Assembly: GCA_035315125.1 (NCBI GenBank)
Contig: DATFYI010000066.1
Coordinates: forward strand, 1 to 5,491
DNA: 5,491 bases
From: DATFYI01 sp035315125
Lineage (GTDB): Bacteria > Chloroflexota > Anaerolineae > Anaerolineales > Anaerolineaceae
Reading direction: 5' to 3'
The first letter of the stretch is position 1. Each line of letters begins with the position of its first letter. Below the pieces are notes generated by a model, which did no database searches, was not told where the DNA came from, and worked only from the letters and a program-made list of their open reading frames with translations. Shown here piece by piece: positions 1-4,663 of this stretch. The translations under genes were made by a program, and so were the position numbers.

Positions 1-3
1 TCA

Positions 4-23
4 GGGGAGGGGCTGGGGTGGGG
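4..23 (+). other. Putative G-quadruplex motif (four runs of GGGG)
   Basis: Four runs of exactly four guanines are separated by loops of one (A), two (CT) and one (T) base. This is an unusually compact intramolecular quadruplex pattern, directly visible in the sequence. It also resembles the G-rich dispersed intergenic repeats of the 'GGGAGAGGGCTGGGGTGAGGG' kind found in many bacterial genomes, so it may be the edge of such an element that continues outside the window. Any function is unknown. Confidence 0.5.
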
Positions 24-48
24 TCTTTTCTGGTTTTCATTCTTCCCT

Positions 49-78
49 TTCGTCAATTCGTCCCATTCGTGTTAAATC
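49..78 (+). repeat. Short TTCGT-periodic intergenic repeat
   Basis: TTCGT occurs at 49-53, 57-61 and 66-70, so with steps of 8 and 9 bases, and runs into GTTAAAT. It resembles the later GGTTCGTGGTTAA copies at 283 and 398. Simple dispersed repeats of this flavour are, from memory, common between genes in Chloroflexota and some other phyla. I see no coding or clear regulatory role. Confidence 0.35.
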
Positions 79-107
79 TTCTCCTCCCTGCTCATACTGG
101 AAAACGC

Positions 108-136
108 TTGACAGAATAGTATGTTTGTTCTATCAT
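108..136 (+). promoter_or_regulatory. Strong sigma-70-type promoter
   Basis: A perfect -35 box TTGACA (108-113) is followed after 17 bases by TATCAT (131-136), which matches the -10 consensus at five of six positions. CATAAT at 134-139 is a second, less well spaced -10 option. Transcription would start near 143 and read into the ribosome-binding site at 166-173 and the short ORF at 180. This is the best promoter match in the left part of the window, yet no full gene follows it. It may be the leftover promoter of a deleted gene, or it may drive a leader or small-peptide transcript that extends toward the kinase gene. Confidence 0.6.
117..132. promoter_or_regulatory. Possible LexA/SOS-type operator within the promoter spacer
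   Basis: TAGTATGTTTGTTCTA is an imperfect palindrome (ATAG...CTAT when one flanking base on each side is included) lying between the -35 and -10 boxes, where a repressor would block RNA polymerase. It fits the cyanobacterial LexA box RGTACNNNDGTWCB with one mismatch (T instead of C at the fifth position), and its right half GTTC agrees with Gram-positive LexA boxes. The sequence match is direct. That the host's LexA recognises this form is inference. Confidence 0.35.
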
Positions 137-179
137 AATCAAGCTACTTATCTTGTAATGCCACCAGGAGGGGATAAAA

Positions 180-233
180 ATGTCTGTCCAATTGATCCAT
201 CCGTCCGCCGCTGTTGACCCCGCTTCTCAGTAA
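180..233 (+). pseudogene. 17-codon ORF, possible stub of a hexapeptide acyltransferase gene
   Basis: The product is MSVQLIHPSAAVDPASQ, ended by TAA. The ATG is preceded by AGGAGGGG (166-173) at a good distance, and both lie downstream of the strong promoter at 108-136, so the start signals look real. The peptide closely resembles the opening of left-handed beta-helix acyltransferases such as LpxA or sugar N-acetyltransferases, which often begin with 'IHPSAxVDPxA' followed by hexapeptide repeats. Here the frame stops at once. A different frame just downstream (248-265) reads ATVIGR, which could be a decayed continuation, but that match is weak. A gene truncated by deletion and frameshift is my preferred reading. 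A genuine small or leader peptide is the alternative. The next ATG (234) abuts the stop and opens a 58-codon frame with no recognisable product. Confidence 0.35.
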
Positions 234-282
234 ATGGTACACATCTTGCAACAGTCATCGGCAGGCCAAAAACATCTGGTGT

Positions 283-410
283 GGTTCGTGGTTAATATTT
301 TTATGAATTTTCTTTTGTTCTTTTCTTTAATTTCGTGCCTTTCGCATTTGCGCCAGACTGATCGGCGCATTTGCGCCAGACTGATCGGTGTGCCGAAGGT
401 TCGTGGTTAA
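283..410 (+). repeat. 13-base direct repeat pair (GGTTCGTGGTTAA)
   Basis: Identical 13-base copies lie at 283-295 and 398-410, enclosing an AT-rich stretch and the 23-bp tandem duplication. They are related to the TTCGT elements at 49-70. The copies could be members of a dispersed intergenic repeat family, or could mark the boundary of a small insertion or rearrangement. No transposase or terminal inverted repeat is visible. Confidence 0.5.
343..388 (+). repeat. Perfect 23-bp tandem duplication
   Basis: Bases 343-365 and 366-388 are identical, with no spacer. Each unit begins CGCATTTGCGCC and ends GACTGATCGG. Across the junction the sequence GGCGCA-TT-TGCGCC (364-377) is a perfect palindrome; the first copy has a shorter version (CGCA-TT-TGCG, 343-352). 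Two copies of a palindromic core could be paired protein-binding sites, or simply a replication-slippage duplication. The copies are perfect, which suggests a recent event or selection. Confidence 0.8.
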
Positions 411-479
411 AAGGTTGTACCGATTTGTTCCGAATTATTTTTAAAACAAAAACAAATCCAACCCTCCTTACACAACCAC
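403..479 (+). repeat. Nested inverted repeats upstream of the kinase promoter
   Basis: Three arms pair in order: GTGGTT (403-408) with AACCAC (474-479), GGTTG (413-417) with CAACC (459-463), and GATTTGTT (422-429) with AACAAATC (451-458). The two inner arms are continuous on the right side and separated by a four-base bulge (TACC) on the left; the central loop is 21 bases and AT-rich. In RNA this could fold into a long interrupted hairpin. No T-run follows directly, so it is not a standard terminator. It ends just before the extended -10 of the kinase gene, so it could be an operator or a leader structure. Confidence 0.45.
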
Positions 480-494
480 TATTTTTACGATCTA

Positions 495-503
495 TGTTAA
501 AAT
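495..503 (+). promoter_or_regulatory. Extended -10 promoter candidate for the polysaccharide kinase gene
   Basis: TGT-TAAAAT contains the TG of an extended -10 element at 495-496 and a five-of-six -10 hexamer at 498-503. There is no good -35 at the expected distance, which is typical of extended -10 promoters. Transcription would begin near 510, giving a leader of about 60 bases before the ATG at 569. TAGAAT at 503-508 is an overlapping alternative -10. Confidence 0.4.
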
Positions 504-568
504 AGAATAAGTCATGGGGGCATCTCATCACACCGCAATTCTTATCTTCTTAAAGGGACAATAAATTA

Positions 569-2269
569 ATGGAACTTCAAACCGATAGCCTTACCGACCA
601 AAACGAGACCATCGACATCGCCCAATACCTGGCCATGCTGTGGCACTGGCTCTGGGTCATCCTATTGGCCGCCCTCATCGCCGGCATCTCTGCTTTCTTT
701 ATCAGTCGTGAGATGACGCCTGTCTACAATGCCACCACCTCCGTCCTGGTCAATGAGGCGCCCTCCTCGCAATCGGTCGATTACACCACCATGCTGCTCA
801 ACCAGCAGATCACCACCACCTACGCCCAGATGTTAACCAAGCGACCCGTCCTCGACCTGGTCATCCAGCAGCTCAAGCTCCCGCTCGATGATGTCACTCT
901 GGCAAAAATGATCACCGTCACACCCGTCACCAGCACCCAGCTCATCAACATCACCGTCGCTTCCACCGATCCAACCCTGGCCGCCAACATCGCCAATACA
1001 CTGGTCACCGTCTTCTCCCAGCAGATCAACGACTTACAGGCCTCCCGCTTTGCCACCTCCAAGGATAACCTCCAGGCCCGCATGACCGATCTGCAGACCG
1101 AGATCAACACCCTCGATGCCCAGGCCAAGGCCGCCACCGATCCGCTGCAGGTTTCCCAGCTCGAAGCCAAGGTCACCGATGACCGCCAGATGTACACCGG
1201 CATCCTCACCAGCTATGAGCAGGTCCAGCTCACCCAGGATCAAACCACCTCCACCATCTCGCAAATCGAGCCGGCCGTCACTCCCACCATCCCGGTCAGC
1301 CCCAAGGTCCTGCAAAATACCCTCCTGGCAGCCGTGGTCGGCATGCTGCTCGCCATCGGCATCGTCTTTGCCATTGAAATGTTAGACGACACCGTCAAGA
1401 CCCCCGATGAGATCACCCACCAGCTCGGTCTGCCGGTCCTGGCCGCCATCATGCACTTCAATAACACCGGCGACAAACCCGTTACCGAGCTCACGCCCCG
1501 CTCTCCCACCTCCGAGTCCTTCCGCACCCTTCGCACCAATGTACAATACGCTGCCGTTGACCGCCCCCTGCGCACCATTATGGTCACCAGTGCCGGGCCG
1601 GAGGAAGGCAAGACCACCATCGTCACCAATCTGGCCATCGTCATGGCTCAAAGCGGCAAGCGTGTCACCATTATTGATGGCGACCTGCGCCGTCCTTCCA
1701 TCCACAGGCGCACCGGCGTTAACAACCAGGTCGGCCTGAGCTTCCTCTTCATGCAGCCCAAAATGATCCTCAATGGCGCCCTTCAAAAGAGCCGCATCCC
1801 CGGCGTGTCTGTCATTACATCCGGCAATATCCCGCCCAACCCCTCTGAGTTGCTCGGCTCGCAAAAGATGGACCAGATTTTGGAAAAGGTCAAGGAAGAA
1901 TCCGATATCATCCTTATCGATACCCCACCCGCCCTGGTCGTCACCGATGCATCTGTCCTGGCGCCTCAGGTCGATGGCGTGTTAATCGTGGTCCGCCCCG
2001 GTGTAACCAAGCTGGCTGCCGCCAAACAGACTGTTGAACAGCTCCACCGCGTTGGCGCTAACATCTTCGGGGTTGTGCTAAATAACCTGGATCTGAATCG
2101 TTCGAAATATGGCCATTATTACGCCCGCAAATACCGCTATTACAGCGCCTACCATTACGGCAAAAAGAATAAGTATTATACCGAGGAAGACAGTAAACCT
2201 CTTCCCAAGTTAAATGGTAAGGATAAAGAGAAAGAGAAAGAAGAAGAAACCGATCTCAAGCTAAATTAG
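569..2269 (+). CDS. Polysaccharide co-polymerase/BY-kinase fusion (Wzz domain plus tyrosine autokinase)
   Basis: This 566-residue inner-membrane protein should control chain length and export of a surface polysaccharide by cycling between phosphorylated and unphosphorylated states. A short cytoplasmic N-terminus leads into a membrane helix (about 24-46). The external Wzz-type region follows, with a likely coiled coil (about 152-190). A proline motif (PxxP...SPK, about 235-246) precedes the second helix (about 248-270). The linker has the ExxRxxR signature (E316, R319, R322) used for ring assembly in BY-kinases. The kinase shows Walker A GPEEGKTT (343-350), Walker A' IIDGDLRRP (368-376), PPNPSELL (422-429) and Walker B IILIDTPP (447-454). 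The C-terminus carries ten tyrosines between 514 and 537, the expected autophosphorylation cluster, then a Lys/Glu-rich tail. Kinase and activator are fused in one chain, as in proteobacterial Wzc, whereas Firmicutes split them. The start is supported by AAAGGGA (552-558) ten bases upstream. The small membrane gene at 2280 follows at a ten-base gap. Confidence 0.93.
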   Translation: MELQTDSLTDQNETIDIAQYLAMLWHWLWVILLAALIAGISAFFISREMTPVYNATTSVLVNEAPSSQSVDYTTMLLNQQITTTYAQMLTKRPVLDLVIQQLKLPLDDVTLAKMITVTPVTSTQLINITVASTDPTLAANIANTLVTVFSQQINDLQASRFATSKDNLQARMTDLQTEINTLDAQAKAATDPLQVSQLEAKVTDDRQMYTGILTSYEQVQLTQDQTTSTISQIEPAVTPTIPVSPKVLQNTLLAAVVGMLLAIGIVFAIEMLDDTVKTPDEITHQLGLPVLAAIMHFNNTGDKPVTELTPRSPTSESFRTLRTNVQYAAVDRPLRTIMVTSAGPEEGKTTIVTNLAIVMAQSGKRVTIIDGDLRRPSIHRRTGVNNQVGLSFLFMQPKMILNGALQKSRIPGVSVITSGNIPPNPSELLGSQKMDQILEKVKEESDIILIDTPPALVVTDASVLAPQVDGVLIVVRPGVTKLAAAKQTVEQLHRVGANIFGVVLNNLDLNRSKYGHYYARKYRYYSAYHYGKKNKYYTEEDSKPLPKLNGKDKEKEKEEETDLKLN

Positions 2270-2279
2270 CCCCGAACAC

Positions 2280-2585
2280 ATGGACAACCTTTCCTTGATC
2301 GATTGGGGTGCCCTGGCCGCCAATTCACTGTGGATCGTCGGATTGGGACTGGCCCTGGCAGTCCTTTCGTTTGCCGGCTTCGAAGCAAGGGTTTCTCGCA
2401 TTCATCTGGGCACAATTTTGAAGCAGCCACGCTTCGATATCACCCTCAATCTTGCGGGCATCCTGTTCTGTTCTGGCCTGGCCGCTAACACTGACCAGCT
2501 CTTTGAGCGAATCCTTTGGATTATTCTGGCCGTACTCTTTTTTCTTAGCATCCTGCTTGGTTTCCGCAAAAGACACATCGAATAA
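2280..2585 (+). CDS. Small three-helix membrane protein of unknown function
   Basis: The 101-residue product has three hydrophobic segments: about 14-35, 55-69 (short, containing FCSG) and 78-95. It ends in a basic tail (FRKRHIE), so the C-terminus is probably cytoplasmic and the N-terminus outside. A loop with basic residues (37-51) joins the first two segments. I do not recognise a named family. Similar small membrane proteins are, from memory, seen beside polysaccharide genes in Anaerolineae. The ATG lies ten bases after the kinase stop, and no convincing Shine-Dalgarno precedes it, so translation may depend on re-initiation after the kinase gene. A perfect hairpin terminator follows 29 bases after the stop, which makes it the last gene of that unit. 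A role in assembly or membrane anchoring of the polysaccharide machinery is plausible from position only. Confidence 0.8.
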   Translation: MDNLSLIDWGALAANSLWIVGLGLALAVLSFAGFEARVSRIHLGTILKQPRFDITLNLAGILFCSGLAANTDQLFERILWIILAVLFFLSILLGFRKRHIE

Positions 2586-2614
2586 TAAGCTTCCAAAACC
2601 GTTAAGACTTACTT

Positions 2615-2640
2615 AAAATGCGCCCCGCTCGGCGCATTTT
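2615..2640 (+). terminator. Intrinsic terminator after the polysaccharide pair
   Basis: AAAATGCGCC (2615-2624), the loop CCGCTC and GGCGCATTTT (2631-2640) form a perfect ten-bp stem. The final four T bases lie inside the stem's lower part and are followed by GACATT, so the U-run is short (four bases) and doubles as part of the hairpin. It ends the transcript of the kinase and small membrane protein. The A-run on the left side makes it potentially active in both directions. Confidence 0.8.
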
Positions 2641-2679
2641 GACATTAAATCCTGTAAAAAAGTATACAATAGATATAAT
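2639..2679 (+). promoter_or_regulatory. Promoter region of the LysM protein gene
   Basis: There are two overlapping possibilities. A perfect -35 TTGACA (2639-2644), whose first two bases belong to the preceding terminator, is followed after 18 bases by TATACA (2663-2668), a weak -10, or after 20 bases by TACAAT (2665-2670). A perfect -10 TATAAT lies at 2674-2679 with only a poor -35 (CTGTAA at 2652-2657, 16-base spacer). Either would place the start between about 2675 and 2686, leaving a leader of roughly 100 bases before the ATG at 2780. Confidence 0.5.
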
Positions 2680-2692
2680 GATCCGGCGGATG

Positions 2693-2727
2693 GCAGAAAT
2701 ACATGGGCGCATATCTGCGTGCTTTTT
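2693..2727 (+). terminator. Possible attenuator hairpin in the LysM gene leader
   Basis: GCGCA (2707-2711) can pair with TGCGT (2716-2720, including one G-T wobble) around the loop TATC; after two bases a run of five T follows (2723-2727). This is a weak terminator-like structure inside the leader. GCAGA (2693-2697) can instead pair with TCTGC (2714-2718), which excludes the first hairpin. Competing hairpins are the hallmark of attenuation, but both stems are short and could be chance. Confidence 0.2.
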
Positions 2728-2779
2728 ATCTCATGGATGAATGAAATAACCTTTTATATTTTGGCGAAAAATGCATTAA

Positions 2780-3799
2780 ATGATTGAAAATTGCCCCTTC
2801 TTTGGGTTAGATGATGATCCCGAGACCGCTTCTACCTTTCCAAGCGATCGAAACCGCTGCTACCGTTTGTCCAAATCCAGAGCGATCTCACTTGATCATC
2901 AGTCCAGTTATTGCTTGTCTGCCAACTATCCGGCTTGCCCGATCTATCAGATGCAAGAACCCAAGCCTCTGGCCTTTACGAATCTTTCACCCCCCTCTTC
3001 GATCTTAGCCAATCCGTTCTTCTGGCCTATTATTGTGATGATTCTTGCATTTTTGTCTATGATAGGCTTGTTTTTATATGCAAGGTCAATTTGGGGCAAT
3101 AACCTGAATTTCAACTTGTTTTCCCAGGAGCTTTCGAAATATACACAAATCCAACTGCTGGATGCACCTAAACGCTCTGGGCTTCCAACGATCACCCGTT
3201 TTGTGCCGCCTCCGACATTCACACCAACGGAAACCCTCTCGCCAACTGCCACTGCTACAGACACACCCGCACCAACAGTGCTTGCAGAAACCATCACGTT
3301 TACACCCTCACTGACTAAACGGCCTATCGTGGACACTCAAACCGCACCTACGAGCACTCCATACCCTTCCGCCACCGTCTGTGCCGGTCCGCCATATGGT
3401 TGGAGCCGCTATACGGTCCGCTATGGCGATACCCTCAACTCCATCGCAATAGCTCAAGGGGTCAGCATGGCTCAATTGCAGGCAGCCAATTGCCTGGGAA
3501 ATTCCATTTATATATATGTCGGCCAAACGCTCTACGTTCCATACGCCGCAACCCAGGTATTCATTCCTACCAATACACACACTTCCATCCCCTCGCCAAC
3601 AAAAACCCGCCGTCCAACCTCGACCATGACATCCATCCCGCCAGCAACGCATACCATAACCGTTCCGCCTTCCGATACACCCGTGCCACCACCCTCCGAT
3701 ACCCCCGTACCACCACCCTCCGATACGCCAGTCCCGCTGCCCTCTGATACGCCCGTACCGCCTGCCCCTGCAGATACATCCGTGCCTTACCCAATCTGA
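2780..3799 (+). CDS. Single-pass LysM cell-surface protein with N-terminal four-cysteine module
   Basis: The 339-residue protein has five parts. Residues 5-53 form a soluble module with cysteines at 5, 27, 45 and 53, opening CPFFGLDDDP and closing YCLSANYPACPIY; this pattern recurs, as I recall, in Chloroflexota surface proteins and may bind a metal or cluster. A membrane helix spans about 79-101. A Thr/Pro-rich linker covers about 142-200. One LysM domain (about 209-254) carries YTVRYGDTLNSIAIAQGV and ends GQTLYVP; Cys201 and Cys238 flank and sit within it and may form a disulfide. The tail (255-339) is Pro/Thr/Ser-rich with four PPSDTPVP-type repeats. LysM domains bind glycans such as peptidoglycan, so the C-terminal part should be outside and the cysteine module inside the cell. 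The start has no clear Shine-Dalgarno, but an in-frame TAA six bases upstream rules out a nearby earlier ATG, and the conserved CP motif begins at residue 5. It is probably transcribed alone. Substrate and partners are unknown. Confidence 0.85.
   Translation: MIENCPFFGLDDDPETASTFPSDRNRCYRLSKSRAISLDHQSSYCLSANYPACPIYQMQEPKPLAFTNLSPPSSILANPFFWPIIVMILAFLSMIGLFLYARSIWGNNLNFNLFSQELSKYTQIQLLDAPKRSGLPTITRFVPPPTFTPTETLSPTATATDTPAPTVLAETITFTPSLTKRPIVDTQTAPTSTPYPSATVCAGPPYGWSRYTVRYGDTLNSIAIAQGVSMAQLQAANCLGNSIYIYVGQTLYVPYAATQVFIPTNTHTSIPSPTKTRRPTSTMTSIPPATHTITVPPSDTPVPPPSDTPVPPPSDTPVPLPSDTPVPPAPADTSVPYPI
3665..3760 (+). repeat. Four 24-bp coding repeats (PPSDTPVP)
   Basis: Four adjacent 24-base units encode PPSDTPVP three times and LPSDTPVP once, within the C-terminal tail of the LysM protein. 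The nucleotide copies differ mainly at third codon positions, so the peptide repeat has been kept while the DNA drifted. This suggests an older expansion kept for its extended, proline-rich character. Such regions often vary in copy number between strains. Confidence 0.85.
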
Positions 3800-3838
3800 T
3801 AATCATCAATAATTTCATGCGTTACTAACAAAAGCCAC

Positions 3839-3867
3839 TTGACTAAACCGGCAAAGCTGACTAAAAT
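3839..3867 (+). promoter_or_regulatory. Sigma-70-type promoter of the L25 gene
   Basis: TTGACT (3839-3844, five of six) and TAAAAT (3862-3867, five of six) are separated by the ideal 17 bases. Transcription would start near 3874, giving a leader of about 87 bases before the L25 ATG. In the leader a four-bp hairpin CGGC-GTCA-GCCG (3886-3897) followed by TATTTTT could cause a pause or weak attenuation, but is too small to call. Strength and position fit a constitutive housekeeping gene. Confidence 0.65.
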
Positions 3868-3960
3868 CAACCGTCTGTTATTCACCGGCGTCAGCCGTAT
3901 TTTTCTCAAAGGGCGAAGGTAACCTCATTCAGGGGTGAGAGGCGCTCAAAGGAAGGTTTT

Positions 3961-4614
3961 ATGGAAAAGGCAGTTATTCATGCAACCCACCGTACTGTAA
4001 TCGGCAAGCAGGTGGGGGCGCTGCGGCGCGAGGGTAAATTACCGGCGGTCATGTATGGCCACCACATAGATTCAACACCGATCACTCTTGATTTACGCGA
4101 TGCAACTCGCATCCTGAGCGGGTTGACGTCATCCAGTCTGGTAACAATTGAACTGGATGGCAAAGAGCATGCCGCTCTGATCCGCGAAAAGCAACGAGAT
4201 TATATTCGTGGGACTTTGAAACACGTTGATTTTCAGATTCTTTCACTTACTGAAAAACTGCGTACCACGGTTAGCATTGAATTAACCGGTTTAGCCCCGG
4301 CCGTCAAAGATTTCAACGGTGTGGTTGTAACCGGAGTGAACGAGTTAGAGGTTGAATGCCTCCCCCAGGATTTACCGGAGCGGATCATTGTAGACATCTC
4401 CAACCTAAACAAAATTGGCGACGGTCTCTATATCAGGGATATTAAACTCTCTGACAAAATATCTATTTTGGAAGATCAAGACGAAATGGTCGTCTTAATT
4501 ACAGCACCTGCGGCTGAGGAAGTCGTCGAAGAAGTTGCTGTGCCTGGCGCCGAAGAACCAGAAGTAATCGAGCACGGCAAGAAGGAAGAGGAAGAAGAAG
4601 CTTCAGAAAGTTAA
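3961..4614 (+). CDS. rplY: 50S ribosomal protein L25, CTC/TL5 form
   Basis: L25 binds 5S rRNA in the large ribosomal subunit; the long CTC/TL5 form has an additional beta-rich domain. The 217-residue product has the L25 core at about 3-92, with GKQVGALRREGKLPAVMYG (15-33) and the KHVDFQ segment (87-92). The CTC domain follows at about 100-183, with the characteristic VECLPQDLPERIIVDISNL (131-149) and GDGLYIRDIKL (153-163). Residues 185-217 are a Glu-rich, probably disordered tail, common in this form. The length is normal for the family (usually about 185-230). The ATG is supported by AAAGGAAGG (3948-3956) four bases upstream. The gene has its own promoter at 3839-3867 and its own terminator at 4635-4663, so it is most likely monocistronic. 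In many bacteria it lies next to pth, which is not seen here. Confidence 0.95.
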   Translation: MEKAVIHATHRTVIGKQVGALRREGKLPAVMYGHHIDSTPITLDLRDATRILSGLTSSSLVTIELDGKEHAALIREKQRDYIRGTLKHVDFQILSLTEKLRTTVSIELTGLAPAVKDFNGVVVTGVNELEVECLPQDLPERIIVDISNLNKIGDGLYIRDIKLSDKISILEDQDEMVVLITAPAAEEVVEEVAVPGAEEPEVIEHGKKEEEEEASES

Positions 4615-4634
4615 TTCTGAGAATTCCATTCCCG

Positions 4635-4663
4635 GGCAGCGGCAAAAAACCGCTGCCTTTTTT
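4635..4663 (+). terminator. Intrinsic terminator of the L25 gene
   Basis: GGCAGCGG (4635-4642), the loop CAAAAAA and CCGCTGCC (4650-4657) form a perfect eight-bp GC-rich stem, followed by six T bases (4658-4663). It lies 20 bases after the L25 stop. The T-run overlaps the stop codon of the convergent Nudix gene (4662-4664). On the minus strand the stem is followed by CGGGAATGG rather than a T-run, so it should work mainly for the plus strand. Confidence 0.9.

Larger units (their letters stand above)
1..568. other. Long intergenic region with no full-length gene
   Basis: This stretch contains no open frame that I would call as a full gene on either strand. The longest minus-strand frame (301-531) lies over an AT-rich region, a tandem repeat and the apparent promoter of the downstream gene, and its product looks like no family I know. 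What the region does hold is listed separately: a G-run motif, TTCGT-type short repeats, a strong promoter with a palindromic spacer, a 17-codon ORF with a strong ribosome-binding site, a 13-base direct repeat, a 23-bp tandem duplication, nested inverted repeats and an extended -10 element in front of the kinase gene. The mixture looks like an accumulation of intergenic repeats and gene debris beside a polysaccharide locus. Confidence 0.6.

Noticed and set aside
2..40. Minus-strand start at 38-40 (MKTRKDPTPAPPL...) running off the left edge, with GGGA-type sequence just upstream
   Set aside because: Only 13 codons are visible and they consist mostly of the G-run motif read in reverse. A divergent gene cannot be excluded, but the window gives too little to call it.
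2..217. Plus-strand frame open from the left edge to TGA at 215-217
   Set aside because: It crosses the TTCGT repeats, the promoter and the ribosome-binding site, and its translation has no recognisable domain, so it looks like a chance open frame.
234..410. Plus-strand frame of 58 codons starting at the ATG that abuts the stop of the 17-codon ORF
   Set aside because: It has no ribosome-binding site of its own, reads through the 23-bp tandem repeat and both GGTTCGTGGTTAA copies, and resembles nothing known. Translational coupling is possible but unsupported.
301..531. Minus-strand open frame of 76 codons in the intergenic region
   Set aside because: It spans a tandem repeat, an inverted repeat and the kinase promoter, shows no family resemblance, and its product composition looks random.
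820..1864. Several long overlapping open frames on both strands inside the kinase gene
   Set aside because: They are by-products of the strong preference for C-ending codons in the kinase gene, which removes stop codons in other frames. None has a recognisable product.
3886..3905. Small hairpin CGGC-GTCA-GCCG followed by T-rich sequence in the L25 leader
   Set aside because: A four-bp stem is too weak to call a terminator or ribosomal-protein autoregulatory site without comparative support.
4613..4625. 13-base palindrome AATTCTGAGAATT overlapping the L25 stop
   Set aside because: It is short, AT-rich and next to a much better terminator hairpin. It is likely chance.
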